From the NCBI RefSeq assembly GCF_002072155.1, contig NZ_BDIY01000001.1, positions 496,001-560,000 of the forward strand: a stretch of DNA of 64,000 nt, in the 5' to 3' direction. Source of the DNA: Roseovarius sp. A-2 (GTDB lineage: Bacteria > Pseudomonadota > Alphaproteobacteria > Rhodobacterales > Rhodobacteraceae). The position numbers and the translations under genes are program-made. How positions within the stretch are numbered: the first letter of the stretch is position 1; every line of letters starts with the position of its first letter. This document shows positions 8,424 through 17,546 of the stretch, one piece after another. The notes under the pieces were generated by a model. That model was not told where the DNA came from, made no database searches, and was given only the letters and a program-made list of their open reading frames with translations.

Positions 8424-9710
8424 ATGAAACAGAAACTTATGGCAACCGCACTGGCGGCGGCGATGATGGCGGGACCGGCGCTGGCCGAGCTGACCGTCGT
8501 CGACACGAGCTATCGCACCGGGCCTTATGCGGCGAACGGCATTCCGTTCTCGGACGGGTATCAGGATTACTTTACCCTGCTCAACGAGCGCGACGGCGGT
8601 ATCGGCGGCGAGATGATCAACCTCGTCGAATGCGAGACCGGTTACAACACCGAGAAGGGCGTTGAGTGCTACGAGGGCACCAAGGACGAGGGCAACGGCG
8701 CGCTGGTCTATCAGCCGCTTTCGACGGGCATCACCTATCAGCTCATTCCCAAGGCCTCCGCCGACGGTATCGCGCTTCATACGATGGGGTACGGGCGCAC
8801 CTCGGCCAAGAATGGTGAAGTGTTCACCTGGGTGTTCAACTATCCCGCCAACTACTGGGACGGGGCGAGCCACGCGATCACCCATATCCTGAACGAGAAC
8901 GGTGGCGATATCTCGGGCCGCAAAATCGCGCTGGTCTACCACAACTCGGCATATGGCAAGGAGCCGATTCGCACGCTGGAAGAGCTGAGCGCGAAGCATG
9001 GGTTCGAGTTGATGCTGCTGCCGGTCGATCACCCCGGTCAGGAGCAGAAATCGCAATGGTTGCAGATCCGCCGCGAAAAGCCCGACAACGTGATCATGTA
9101 TGGCTGGGGCGTGATGAACCAGGTTGCCATTCAGGAAGCCGTGAACATCCGTTTTCCGATGGATCAGTTCATTGGCATCTGGTGGTCGGGCTCGGAGAAC
9201 GACGTGAAACCGGCGGGCGACCGGGCCAATGGCTACAAGGCGCTGACCTTCCACAATCTCGGGTCGGATTACCCGGTTTACGCGGATATTCAGAAACATG
9301 TCGTGGACACCGGCAATGCCGCGGGCGCGGGTGATCAGCTGGGCACCGTGCTTTATAACCGGGGCATGTATGCCGCGATGCTGGCCGCCGAGGCGATCAA
9401 GACCGCACAGGAGATCCACGGCGTGAGCGCGGTCAATGCAGCCCAGATGCGCGACGGCATGGAGAACCTGGAGATGACCGAGGCGAAGATGGTGGCGCTT
9501 GGCCTGCCGAACTTCGGCCCCGAGTTCAAGGTGTCCTGCGCGAACCACGGTGGCAACGGCTATGGTGCCGTGTCGCAATGGGATGCCGAGGCCGGTGAGT
9601 TCACCCTGATCACCGATTATTACCAGTCGGATCAGGAGATCATCGGCAAGCTGGTGGCCGAGGATTCGGCGCAGTTCGCCGAGGAGAACGGGATTGAGCC
9701 TGGCTGCTGA
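8424..9710 (+). CDS. LIV-type ABC transporter substrate-binding protein
   Basis: Periplasmic binding protein of 428 aa. A Sec signal peptide (MKQKLMATALAAAMMAGPALA) covers the first 21 residues and the mature part begins ELTVVDTSYRTGPYAANG. The fold is of the leucine-binding type I class. The frame is open far upstream inside livM, but the start is fixed by GGGAGGA eight bases before this ATG and by the signal peptide. The ligand is unknown. Flanking CoA ligases suggest an organic acid rather than an amino acid. A strong hairpin follows the gene and may raise its transcript level relative to the downstream genes. Confidence 0.92.
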   Translation: MKQKLMATALAAAMMAGPALAELTVVDTSYRTGPYAANGIPFSDGYQDYFTLLNERDGGIGGEMINLVECETGYNTEKGVECYEGTKDEGNGALVYQPLSTGITYQLIPKASADGIALHTMGYGRTSAKNGEVFTWVFNYPANYWDGASHAITHILNENGGDISGRKIALVYHNSAYGKEPIRTLEELSAKHGFELMLLPVDHPGQEQKSQWLQIRREKPDNVIMYGWGVMNQVAIQEAVNIRFPMDQFIGIWWSGSENDVKPAGDRANGYKALTFHNLGSDYPVYADIQKHVVDTGNAAGAGDQLGTVLYNRGMYAAMLAAEAIKTAQEIHGVSAVNAAQMRDGMENLEMTEAKMVALGLPNFGPEFKVSCANHGGNGYGAVSQWDAEAGEFTLITDYYQSDQEIIGKLVAEDSAQFAEENGIEPGC

Positions 9711-9724
9711 GGCGTCGTGACACT

Positions 9725-9770
9725 GTCCGGCCGCCGCACGGGTCGGCGGCCGGACGATTTGAGTATTTTT
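9725..9770 (+). terminator. Hairpin with weak T-tract between binding protein and livF
   Basis: A perfect 12-bp stem (9725-9736 with 9744-9755) closes a 7-base loop and is followed by a T-containing tail ending ATTTTT at 9765-9770. It resembles an intrinsic terminator inside an operon. The likely effect is partial termination or 3'-end protection of the binding-protein message. Confidence 0.65.
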
Positions 9771-9819
9771 GGAACGATGAAGGTGGGGTCGACCTGCCTG
9801 ACTGGGACGGAGAGCTTTG

Positions 9820-10644
9820 ATGCCGGATGCAGGAAAGACCGATGAGGCGCTTCTCGAGGTCAACAATATCGAGGTGGTCTACAATCACGTGATCCTCGTG
9901 CTCAAGGGCGTGAGCCTGAGCGTGCCCAAGGGCGGGATCACGGCGCTGCTAGGTGGCAATGGGGCTGGCAAGACCACGACACTCAAGGCGATCTCGAACC
10001 TGCTGAAATCCGAGCGCGGCGAGGTGACCAAGGGCACGATCCACTATCGCGGCGAGCGGGTGCAGGATCTGCCGACCTCGGATCTGGTGAAAAAGGGCGT
10101 GGTGCAGGTAATGGAGGGGCGGCATTGCTTCGAGCATCTGACCGTCGAGGAAAACCTGCTGACCGGGGCCTATACGCGGGGGGCCTCGCGCGGCGATATC
10201 GACGCCGATCTGAACATGGTTTACGACTATTTCCCGCGCCTCAAGGAGCGCCGCAAATCACAGGCGGGCTATACCTCGGGCGGGGAGCAGCAGATGGTGG
10301 CGATCGGGCGCGCGTTGATGAGCCGCCCCGAGACGATCCTGCTGGACGAGCCGTCGATGGGGCTGGCCCCGCAGTTGGTGGAGCAGATTTTCGACATCGT
10401 GAAATCGCTCAACGAGCAGCAGGGCTATACCTTTTTGCTGGCCGAGCAGAACACCAATGTCGCGCTGCGCTTTGCGCATTACGGCTATATTCTGGAATCG
10501 GGCCGGGTGGTGATGGACGGCCCCGCCAAGGACCTGCGCGAGAACCCTGACGTCAAGGAATTCTACCTTGGCATGTCGGACGAGGGGCGCAAGAGCTTTC
10601 GCGACGTGCGCAGCTATCGCCGCCGCAAGCGGTGGCTGGCGTGA
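9820..10644 (+). CDS. LIV-type ABC transporter ATP-binding protein (LivF-like)
   Basis: Second ATPase subunit, 274 aa. Walker A LGGNGAGKTT near residue 46, signature region TSGGEQQMVAIGRALM, Walker B ILLDEPSMGL, and H-loop region LLAEQNTN. The LivF class usually lacks the H-loop His in this way. I use the ATG at 9820; an adjacent in-frame TTG one codon earlier is also open, but GGACGGAGAG spacing favours the ATG. It lies after the terminator-like hairpin, before the PaaK-like ligase. Confidence 0.9.
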   Translation: MPDAGKTDEALLEVNNIEVVYNHVILVLKGVSLSVPKGGITALLGGNGAGKTTTLKAISNLLKSERGEVTKGTIHYRGERVQDLPTSDLVKKGVVQVMEGRHCFEHLTVEENLLTGAYTRGASRGDIDADLNMVYDYFPRLKERRKSQAGYTSGGEQQMVAIGRALMSRPETILLDEPSMGLAPQLVEQIFDIVKSLNEQQGYTFLLAEQNTNVALRFAHYGYILESGRVVMDGPAKDLRENPDVKEFYLGMSDEGRKSFRDVRSYRRRKRWLA

Positions 10645-10686
10645 TCCGGTTCGCGTTTCCCCAGACCCACGCCAGAGGATGATGGC

Positions 10687-11907
10687 ATGACCGACTATTT
10701 CGACGCCCAAGAGACCCGCAGCGCCGCAGACCGCGCCGAGGCGCTGGCCCGCGACCTGCCTGCGCAGATCGCACGGGCGCAGGGATTGCCGGGTTATAAT
10801 GGGGCCTTGGACGGGGTGGAGGCGCAGCGCATCACCGATGCGGCGGCGCTCTCGGCGCTGCCGGTATTGCGCAAATCCGATCTGGGGCGCGCGCAGGGCG
10901 CGGCGGCACCGTTCGGCGGGCTGACTGGTTTGCCTGCCTCGGGGTTTGCGCATGTGTTTCAATCCCCCGGCCCGATCTACGAGCCGGGCGGGGGGGGCCA
11001 CGACTGGTGGCGCATGGGCCGTTTCCTGCATGCCTGCGGCGTGGGGCGGGGCGATATCGTGCAGAACTGCTTTGGCTATCACCTGACGCCTGCGGGCATG
11101 ATCTTTGAGAACGGCGCGCGGGCGGTGGGGGCGGCGGTGCTGCCCGCGGGCACCGGCCAGACCGAGTTGCAGGCGCGCGCCGCGCATGACGTCGGCGTCA
11201 CCGCCTATGCGGGCACGCCCGATTACCTCAAGGTCATTCTCGACAAGGCCGGGGAGATGGGGCTGGACCTCAAGATCACCAAGGCGGCGGTGGGGGGTGG
11301 GGCGCTCTTCCCGTCGCTGCGCGCGGAATATGCGGAGCGCGGGATTGCGTGCCTGCAATGCTATGCCACCGCCGATCTGGGCAATATCGCCTATGAGAGT
11401 GCCGCGCAGGAGGGGATGATCGTCGATGAGGGCGTGATCGTCGAGATCGTGACCCCCGGCACCGGCAACCCGGTCGCCCCCGGCGAGGTGGGCGAGGTGG
11501 TGGTAACCACGCTCAACCCCGATTACCCGCTCATCCGGTTCGCTACCGGCGATCTGAGCGCGGTGATGGAGGGGGAGAGCCCCTGTGGCCGCAGCAATAT
11601 GCGCATCAAGGGCTGGATGGGCCGCGCCGATCAGACCACCAAGATCAAGGGCATGTTCGTGCGCCCCGAACAGGTGGCGGCCCTGGTGGCGCGGCACGAT
11701 ACGATTTCGCGCGCCCGCGTGATTGCCAGCCGCGAGGGCGAGGCGGATGTGATGACCGTGCGGATCGAGGCCACCGGCGGAGAGGCCGATCATTATGCCG
11801 GGGCGGTGACCGAGGTGCTCAAGCTCAAAGGCCGGATCGAGGTGGTGCCGCCGGGCAGCCTGCCCAATGACGGCAAGGTGATCGAGGATCTGCGCAGCTA
11901 CGAGTGA
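10687..11907 (+). CDS. Phenylacetate-CoA ligase-like protein (PaaK family)
   Basis: AMP-forming CoA ligase of 406 aa, related to PaaK but with an abbreviated P-loop region (FGGLTGLPASG) in place of the canonical SSGTTGxPT. Later motifs include CYATADLG in the AMP-binding region and RADQTTKIKGMFVRPEQV in the C-terminal domain. It ends the ABC operon. Together with the first ligase it suggests two activation activities for imported acids, or one ligase for uptake products and one for intermediates. The weak P-loop raises some doubt about full activity. Confidence 0.8.
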   Translation: MTDYFDAQETRSAADRAEALARDLPAQIARAQGLPGYNGALDGVEAQRITDAAALSALPVLRKSDLGRAQGAAAPFGGLTGLPASGFAHVFQSPGPIYEPGGGGHDWWRMGRFLHACGVGRGDIVQNCFGYHLTPAGMIFENGARAVGAAVLPAGTGQTELQARAAHDVGVTAYAGTPDYLKVILDKAGEMGLDLKITKAAVGGGALFPSLRAEYAERGIACLQCYATADLGNIAYESAAQEGMIVDEGVIVEIVTPGTGNPVAPGEVGEVVVTTLNPDYPLIRFATGDLSAVMEGESPCGRSNMRIKGWMGRADQTTKIKGMFVRPEQVAALVARHDTISRARVIASREGEADVMTVRIEATGGEADHYAGAVTEVLKLKGRIEVVPPGSLPNDGKVIEDLRSYE

Positions 11908-11913
11908 GGGGTG

Positions 11914-11960
11914 CCGAAATCTTGAAAATATTTCGGACCGCGATCTGTTGAAGATCGCGG
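11914..11960. terminator. Two hairpins between converging operons
   Basis: The gap between the PaaK-like gene and the converging oxidoreductase gene holds two inverted repeats: CCGAAAT (11914-11920) with ATTTCGG (11930-11936), and CCGCGATC (11938-11945) with GATCGCGG (11953-11960). Neither has a long T-run, but the position suits bidirectional termination. Confidence 0.5.
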
Positions 11961-11966
11961 GTGCGC

Positions 11967-13211
11967 TTAGTTGAACCGGTTAGCGTCATAGGGGGCGAGG
12001 TCGATATTGGGGCGTCGTCCGGCGATCATGTCGGCGATGAGCCGCCCGGTCTTGGGCCCTGCTGTCAGGCCGATATGCTGGTGCCCGAAGGCCGCGTGTA
12101 CGCCCGTGCCGCCTATTTCGCCGATCAGCGGCAGGCTGTCCGGGGTCGAGGGGCGAAAGCCCATCCATTCCTCGACGCTGTCATACTTCAAATCCGGGAA
12201 AACCTGTGCCGAGACGCGGCGGATGAGATCGAGCGGCGCGCGCGACGGCCCCTTTGTGATGCCGCCCAGTTCCACGGTGCCTGCGCAGCGCAGCCCATGG
12301 GCCATCGGGTTGACCGCGAATTTGCCATTGGAGATCATCAGCGGGTGGCGCGGCATCTGCGAAGGGTTTTGGAAATGCAGGTGATAGCCGCGCTCGGCTT
12401 CCAAGGGCACCTTGAGGCCAAGCTTGCGCATCATCGGTTTCGACCAGATGCCCGCCGCCAGAACAGCCGTATCACAGGACAGCGTGCCTTGATCGGTCAC
12501 CACGCCGGTGATGCGCCCGTCGATGAGGGTGATGTCGCGCACCTCGGCGCGGCGGTACTGCCCGCCCTCGGATTGCAGAACCTTGGCGAGATCGGTCATG
12601 TAGGCGAGCGGGTCGCGGATATGGCCGTGGTCCCTGAGCAGGGCGAGGCATTGGGTGGCGGGGCCAAGCATCGGCTCGACCTCCTGCACTGCGGCCCCCT
12701 CGATCATCTCGGGGATATGCCCGGCGGTGCGCTTCATCTCCCAGCCGTAGCTGTCGGCGTCAAAGGCTGCGCGGCTGGGATAGGCATAGGCGAAATCGCT
12801 GGTGGCGAGCCAGTGTTCGGCCGGTGTGCCGCGCACAAGCGCGCGGTGCTGGTCGACGCTGTCGCCGATGATGGGGATCAGCCCCTCGACCATGCGGCGG
12901 GTGCCCTCGGGGGTGGCGTTGCGAGTGAACTGCCAGAGCCACGGCAGCAGGCGCGGCAGGTAGGACCATTGCAGGAACAGCGGCGAGCGCGGGTTGCTGA
13001 GGTATTTGATCGCGGTGGGAATGAGATCGGGGGTGTTGACCGGCACGATGGCCCATTGCGCGAGCAGTCCGGCATTGCCCTGTGATGCGCCCGCGCCGGG
13101 ATAGTCGCGATCCACCAGCGTGACCGCGTGGCCCGCGCGGCGCAGCCAGATGGCGGCGCTGAGGCCGCAGATGCCGGCACCGATGACGATGATGTTCTGG
13201 GGGGTGGTCAC
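11967..13211 (-). CDS. FAD-dependent D-amino-acid dehydrogenase-like oxidoreductase
   Basis: DAO-family flavoprotein of about 414 aa that would oxidatively deaminate a D-amino acid or related amine. The N-terminal dinucleotide motif reads IIVIGAGICGLSAAIWLRRAGH followed by VTLVD. The C-terminal FAD contact region has PSTPDSLPLIGEIGG and AFGHQHIGLTAGP. An earlier in-frame GTG at 13250 is open, but the GTG at 13211 has AGAGG at good distance and places the FAD motif close to the N-terminus, as usual. It stands alone, separated from rpmJ by a strong terminator. The DadA-like name is family-level; substrate unknown. Confidence 0.82.
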   Translation of the reverse strand: MTTPQNIIVIGAGICGLSAAIWLRRAGHAVTLVDRDYPGAGASQGNAGLLAQWAIVPVNTPDLIPTAIKYLSNPRSPLFLQWSYLPRLLPWLWQFTRNATPEGTRRMVEGLIPIIGDSVDQHRALVRGTPAEHWLATSDFAYAYPSRAAFDADSYGWEMKRTAGHIPEMIEGAAVQEVEPMLGPATQCLALLRDHGHIRDPLAYMTDLAKVLQSEGGQYRRAEVRDITLIDGRITGVVTDQGTLSCDTAVLAAGIWSKPMMRKLGLKVPLEAERGYHLHFQNPSQMPRHPLMISNGKFAVNPMAHGLRCAGTVELGGITKGPSRAPLDLIRRVSAQVFPDLKYDSVEEWMGFRPSTPDSLPLIGEIGGTGVHAAFGHQHIGLTAGPKTGRLIADMIAGRRPNIDLAPYDANRFN

Positions 13212-13304
13212 GGGCGGCCTCTGGCTGATGTGTCGCGGGATCGTCGCCACCTAAGCGCAGCGCGCGGCGCGCGGCAAGGGCATGTGAGGGGGGGGGGCCA
13301 AAGA

Positions 13305-13335
13305 AAAACCCCGCCCGGTTGAGGGGCGGGGTTTT
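13305..13335 (-). terminator. Rho-independent terminator of rpmJ
   Basis: A perfect 12-bp stem (13305-13316 with 13324-13335) has a 7-base loop. On the minus strand the stem ends in GGGGTTTTTCTTT, a classical intrinsic terminator just after rpmJ. The plus strand also has a TTTT tail, so it may act both ways. Confidence 0.85.
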
Positions 13336-13371
13336 GATTTCTGCCGGGCGCGGTGGCGCCGGGTGCCGGGT

Positions 13372-13497
13372 TCAGCCCTGACGGGCCTTGAACCGGGGCT
13401 GCGACTTGTTGATGACGTAGACGCGGCCTTTGCGGCGCACGACACGGCAATCGCGATGCCGGTTCTTGAGCGAACGCAGCGAATTACGAACCTTCAT
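13372..13497 (-). CDS. rpmJ: 50S ribosomal protein L36 (bL36)
   Basis: 41-aa ribosomal protein of the large subunit beginning [20 protein letters not shown] and ending [11 protein letters not shown]. It is the longer, cysteine-poor (C-) form common in alphaproteobacteria, lacking the full zinc-binding set. The upstream frame is open, but AGGAGA sits just before this ATG and the length matches the family. It stands alone between the tRNA-Val gene and a strong terminator, as often in Rhodobacterales. Confidence 0.95.
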   Translation of the reverse strand: MKVRNSLRSLKNRHRDCRVVRRKGRVYVINKSQPRFKARQG

Positions 13498-13574
13498 GGT
13501 CGTCTCCTGTCTGTCGTGGCGCGGGCGAGCGCCTTGGGTTACGGGTGTTTCGCAGATGCGAAACAGTGAATTCA

Positions 13575-13649
13575 TGGTGGGCGATACAAGGTTCGAACTT
13601 GTGACCCCTTCGATGTCAACGAAGTGCTCTACCGCTGAGCTAATCGCCC
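13575..13649 (-). tRNA. tRNA-Val (anticodon GAC)
   Basis: The reverse strand folds as a full cloverleaf. The 7-bp acceptor GGGCGAT/ATCGCCC is followed by discriminator A and an encoded CCA. The D-arm has AGCTCAGCGGTAGAGC. The anticodon stem CTTCG/CGAAG carries loop TTGACAT (anticodon GAC), and the T-arm has GTTCGAACC. It reads GUC/GUU valine codons. Length is 75 bases with CCA. Confidence 0.96.
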
Positions 13650-13794
13650 ATGAATGCCAGCCGAACCATGCGCCCTAACGAAGAGGGCGCGGAAGCCCGC
13701 GCCGGTTCGCTGGTCTATAAAAGGAGTCGGAGAGGGGATCAAGGGCTTTTAGATACGCATTTTCGGTCTATTATGACTTTCAAGAGGAGCGCAT

Positions 13795-14658
13795 ATGCCG
13801 AAGGCCGCCTATCACCTGATCCATCCCGAACGGCGCACCACGTCGGTGGTGTTCGCCTCGCCGCATAGCGGGCGGGATTACCCCTGGACCTTCCTGCGCC
13901 GCACCGCGCTCAACGAGCATTCTGTGCGCTCGTCGGAGGATGCGTTCGTCGATCAGTTGTTTGACTGTGCGCCGCGCGCGGGCGCGCCGTTCATCAAGGC
14001 GGGGGCGCCGCGCGCCTATGTCGATCTCAACCGCAGCGCCGATGAGCTTGATCCGGCCCTGATCGAGGGTGTGAGCAGACAAGGGCACAATCCGCGGGTG
14101 GCCTCGGGGCTGGGGGTGATTCCCCGGGTGGTGGCCAACGGGCAGGCGATCTATTCCGGCAAGCTGAGCATGGCTGAGGCGCGGCACCGGATCGAGACCT
14201 ATTGGCGGCCCTATCACACGGCGTTGCAGGGGCAGCTTGATCAGGCGCATATGATGTTCGGCGAGGCGATTCTGGTGGATTGCCATTCGATGCCGCATGA
14301 GGCGGTGGATGCGGTGGCGCGGCGCGGCGTGCGCCGCCCCGAGATCGTGCTGGGCGACCGGTTCGGGGCTGCCGCGGATGGCGCGGTGGTGGACCGGATC
14401 GAGGAGGCGTTCACCCGGGCGGGGCTGGTGGTGACGCGCAACACGCCATTTGCCGGGGCCTATATCACGCAGGCTTATGGCCGACCCGCACGGGGGCGGC
14501 ATGCGGTGCAGATCGAGATCGACCGCGCGCTTTACATGAACGAGCGTCTGATCCGGCCCAACGGAAATTTCGAGGGCTTTCGTCGCGTGATGCGCGACGT
14601 GGTGCGCGAGATCGCGGATATCGGGCGCTCTGACGCGGTGCCGCTGGCGGCGGAGTAG
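13795..14658 (+). CDS. N-formylglutamate amidohydrolase family protein
   Basis: Hydrolase of 287 aa of the HutG-like N-formylglutamate amidohydrolase family, which releases formate from N-formylglutamate in one histidine pathway. Family features visible are FASPHSGRDYP near the N-terminus, the acidic/arginine segment AYVDLNRSADELDP, LVDCHSMPHEA in the middle and AYITQAYGRPARGRHAVQIEIDRALYM towards the end. GAGGAGC lies before the ATG. No other hut genes are nearby, so its true substrate could be another N-formyl or N-acyl amino acid. Confidence 0.85.
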   Translation: MPKAAYHLIHPERRTTSVVFASPHSGRDYPWTFLRRTALNEHSVRSSEDAFVDQLFDCAPRAGAPFIKAGAPRAYVDLNRSADELDPALIEGVSRQGHNPRVASGLGVIPRVVANGQAIYSGKLSMAEARHRIETYWRPYHTALQGQLDQAHMMFGEAILVDCHSMPHEAVDAVARRGVRRPEIVLGDRFGAAADGAVVDRIEEAFTRAGLVVTRNTPFAGAYITQAYGRPARGRHAVQIEIDRALYMNERLIRPNGNFEGFRRVMRDVVREIADIGRSDAVPLAAE

Positions 14659-14819
14659 GGGCGGGATCACGCGCCCTGCGCGGTGCGCTTCAGTCTTCGC
14701 TCCGGGCCGGTCAGGTCGGGGGTGGTTGCGTTCCGGTGCTCCTTCGCCTGCGTGCCGGGTTGCGCTCGGGCGCACGGCAATATCTAATGTTCAAAGCCCC
14801 CAACCGACGAAAGCCAGCC

Positions 14820-16472
14820 ATGACGCAAACGCCCCCCCATCCCGCGACTGCCCCCCTCGTGACAGAGCTTCGGGCCGGGCGCATGGGGCGACGCGAATTT
14901 CTCAGCCGGGTGACCACGCTCGGGCTCGGGGCAACGGCGGCCTATGCCCTGGGCGGCTTGACCCGACCGGTGCGCGCGCAGCCCGCCATCGCCCGGGGCG
15001 GCACCCTGCGCATTCAGCAAAGCGTCAAGCCGCCCAAGGACCCGCGCAGCTATGATTGGAGCGAACTGGCCAATCAGACCCGGGGGTTCCTGGAGTATCT
15101 GGTGGAATACAAGGGCGACGGCGTGTTTCACGGCATGCTTCTGGACAGCTGGGAGGTCAATGCCGACGCGACTGGCTACGTACTGCGCCTGCGGCCGGGC
15201 GTGCGTTGGAACAACGGCGATCCGTTCACCGCGCAAGACGTGGCGTATAACATCACCCGCTGGTGCGACACCACCGCGCCCGGGAATTCCATGGCGAGCC
15301 GCTGTACGGCGCTGATCGACCCGGCCACGGGGCAGGCGCGCGCGGGGGCGATCCGGGTCGAGGACGAGCTGACCGTCAGCCTGACGCTGTCGCGCCCGGA
15401 TATTGCGCTGATCGCCAACATGTCGGACTATCCGGCCGCCATCGTGCATCAGAGCTATGACGGCGGTGATCCCTTCACCCACGGCATTGGCACCGGCCCG
15501 TTTCGTCCGGTTGGCATGACGGTCGGGGAGCGCTGCATTCTCGAACGCCACCCCGATCACGACTGGTGGGGCACGAAGGTGTTCGGCGGGCCGTGGCTCG
15601 ACCGGGTCGAATTCATCGACCTGGGCACCAACCCCTCGACCTGGCTTGCTGCGGCGGACGACGGGTTTGTCGATCTGCTCTATGAAACGGTGGGCGATTT
15701 CATCGACGCGATGAATGCCATCGGCTGGACCGCCACCCATACCGAGACGGCGGCAACCATGGTGGTGCGCGCCTCGCAGAGCGCCGATCTTGTGGGGACC
15801 AACCCCTATCGGAATGCCGCCGTGCGGCGCGCGCTCGCTCTCGCAGTGGATAACGCGATCTGCCTCGAACTGGGCTATGGCGGGCGCGGCACGGTGGCGG
15901 CCAATCACCATGTCAGCCCGATCCACCCCGCCTATGCCGATATCGGCCCCGCGCCCTATGACCCCGCCCTTGCCCGATCCGAGATCGAAGCCGAAGGGCT
16001 GCTGGGCTTTCAGCATGAGCTGGTGACGCTCGATGATGAATGGCAGCGCAACACCGGCGATGCCGTGGCGGCGCAGTTGCGCGATGCCGGGCTGCGGGTC
16101 GCGCGCCGAATTGTGCCTGGCGCGACTTTCTGGTCGAACTGGCGCGACTATCCGTTTTCCGGCACCCAATGGAACCACCGCCCGCTTGACGTGCAGGTGC
16201 TGTCGCTCGCTTATCGCTCGGGCGCTGTCTGGAACGAGAGCGGGTTTTCCAATGCCGAGTTCGATGCGCTGCTCGACGAGGCAAATCGTCTGGCGGATCC
16301 GGAGGCGCGACGCGCCGTGATGGCGCGGCTTGAAACCATTCTGCGCGACGAGGGTGTGATCATCCAGCCCTTTTGGCGCGCGCTCTACAATCACCACAAT
16401 GGGCAGTTGGTGAATGCCGAAAAGCACCCCTCGAACGAGATCCATCTCTACAGGATCGGTTTTCGGGGTTGA
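14820..16472 (+). CDS. Tat-exported family 5 ABC substrate-binding protein (orphan)
   Basis: Peptide/nickel/opine-type (SBP family 5) periplasmic binding protein, about 550 aa. The N-terminus carries a twin-arginine signal (GRMGRREFLSRVTTLGLGA, then a hydrophobic stretch ending near VRAQ). The mature part has family features such as GVRWNNGDPFTAQDVAYNI and, later, NPYRNAAVRRALALAVDN. The ATG has only a weak ribosome site; an in-frame ATG eleven codons earlier is an alternative. No permease or ATPase genes lie beside it, so it must use subunits coded elsewhere or have lost them. Confidence 0.85.
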   Translation: MTQTPPHPATAPLVTELRAGRMGRREFLSRVTTLGLGATAAYALGGLTRPVRAQPAIARGGTLRIQQSVKPPKDPRSYDWSELANQTRGFLEYLVEYKGDGVFHGMLLDSWEVNADATGYVLRLRPGVRWNNGDPFTAQDVAYNITRWCDTTAPGNSMASRCTALIDPATGQARAGAIRVEDELTVSLTLSRPDIALIANMSDYPAAIVHQSYDGGDPFTHGIGTGPFRPVGMTVGERCILERHPDHDWWGTKVFGGPWLDRVEFIDLGTNPSTWLAAADDGFVDLLYETVGDFIDAMNAIGWTATHTETAATMVVRASQSADLVGTNPYRNAAVRRALALAVDNAICLELGYGGRGTVAANHHVSPIHPAYADIGPAPYDPALARSEIEAEGLLGFQHELVTLDDEWQRNTGDAVAAQLRDAGLRVARRIVPGATFWSNWRDYPFSGTQWNHRPLDVQVLSLAYRSGAVWNESGFSNAEFDALLDEANRLADPEARRAVMARLETILRDEGVIIQPFWRALYNHHNGQLVNAEKHPSNEIHLYRIGFRG

Positions 16473-16544
16473 GGCAGCTGTTGCGCGCCTCGCGAGCGGA
16501 TTGCGCCCTGGGGGGCGGGTGGCCTGGAGTTGCCGTTGAAGCAC

Positions 16545-16576
16545 CCCGCGCGAAACGCACCGAAGGTGCCGCGCGA
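16545..16576 (-). repeat. Dispersed 32-bp repeat, copy 1
   Basis: These 32 bases are the exact reverse complement of 55948-55979. The core on the minus strand is CGGCACCTTCGGTGCG, which contains the small hairpin GCACC/GGTGC. It lies in the intergenic space after the orphan binding-protein gene. A partial copy (first 14 bases) is seen at 16699-16712. Confidence 0.75.
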
Positions 16577-16764
16577 TCGCCGGGCCGTCCCGCGGCCTGG
16601 CGATTTGATAGGGCGCGCAACGTGTTGAGTTTTGAATAACTTGGCTGGAATAAAGTACCTGCCACAACCGTTGCATCGCCAGTCCCCGGCCCTGCGACCG
16701 CGCGGCACCTTCTGGCGGGGGGCTATGGCCGCTTCAAGCCATTACCCGCCGCAACTCAGCCGCC

Positions 16765-17355
16765 CTAGCTGCCCAAGATCACCCGCACGTAATTGCGGGT
16801 TTCCTTGAACGGCGGCACTCCGCCGTATTTCTGCACCGCGCCCGGCCCGGCATTATAGGCCGCCAGCGCCAGACGCCACGAGCCGAAGGTTCGGTATTGC
16901 TCTGCGAGATAGCGCGCGCCGCCTTCGAGGTTCTGGCGCGGATCATGCGGATTGACGCCGAGGAGCCGGGCGGTCTGCGGCATCAGTTGCGCAAGGCCAA
17001 TCGCCCCCTTGTGCGAAACCACATCGGCGCGCCAGCCTGATTCCTGTTGCACCAGGCGCACGAACAGATCCTCGGGCACCCGGTAGCGCCGCGCCGCCTG
17101 TTTCGCCAGGTCAAGATAAGGCCCGCGATAGGCCCCGCGAAAGGACGGTGCGAGGTCGTCCCACATGGTCGGGGCCTGAAAGCGTTCGGGCTGGAGCCGT
17201 ACCGAACTGTTGTACTGTTCGCGCGCGCGGGTATCGAGAACCCGGGTCTGCGACTCAAATGTCGAGAGGCGCCCCTTGGTCGACAGCACGTCAGCCCGCA
17301 CGTCCGACGGCAGCATCAGCGCCGCGATCACCATCGCACTCATCCGTCCGAGCAT
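16765..17355 (-). CDS. Lytic transglycosylase, SLT domain
   Basis: Periplasmic murein-cleaving enzyme of about 196 aa. A signal peptide ([21 protein letters not shown]) begins at the chosen ATG, which follows an AGGGACAG site. A longer open frame upstream has no such features. The SLT domain has the catalytic Glu in [13 protein letters not shown], then [18 protein letters not shown] and [17 protein letters not shown], all hallmark motifs. It is divergent from ssb. It is likely involved in wall turnover or in making gaps for envelope machines. Confidence 0.9.
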   Translation of the reverse strand: MLGRMSAMVIAALMLPSDVRADVLSTKGRLSTFESQTRVLDTRAREQYNSSVRLQPERFQAPTMWDDLAPSFRGAYRGPYLDLAKQAARRYRVPEDLFVRLVQQESGWRADVVSHKGAIGLAQLMPQTARLLGVNPHDPRQNLEGGARYLAEQYRTFGSWRLALAAYNAGPGAVQKYGGVPPFKETRNYVRVILGS

Positions 17356-17546
17356 CTGTCCCTGTCCCGTCGTCCCAGCTGGCTCGCAATATACGGAAAC
17401 CGCCCGAAGTTTCGAGCCATTTCTGCCTTTCGTACCGCGGTTACGCGATATCCCGCGCAAAACGGGTGTATTTTTATCTTTCCTTCACCTCGTTGCGATG
17501 GTGTAACCGTCGGAATGCACGGATAACTCGATTCAAGGAGGGCGCG

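Noticed and set aside
17148..17546. In-frame extension of ssb by 133 codons.
   Set aside because: The OB fold starts at 17547 with AAGGAGGG ahead; the upstream part overlaps the divergent transglycosylase gene.
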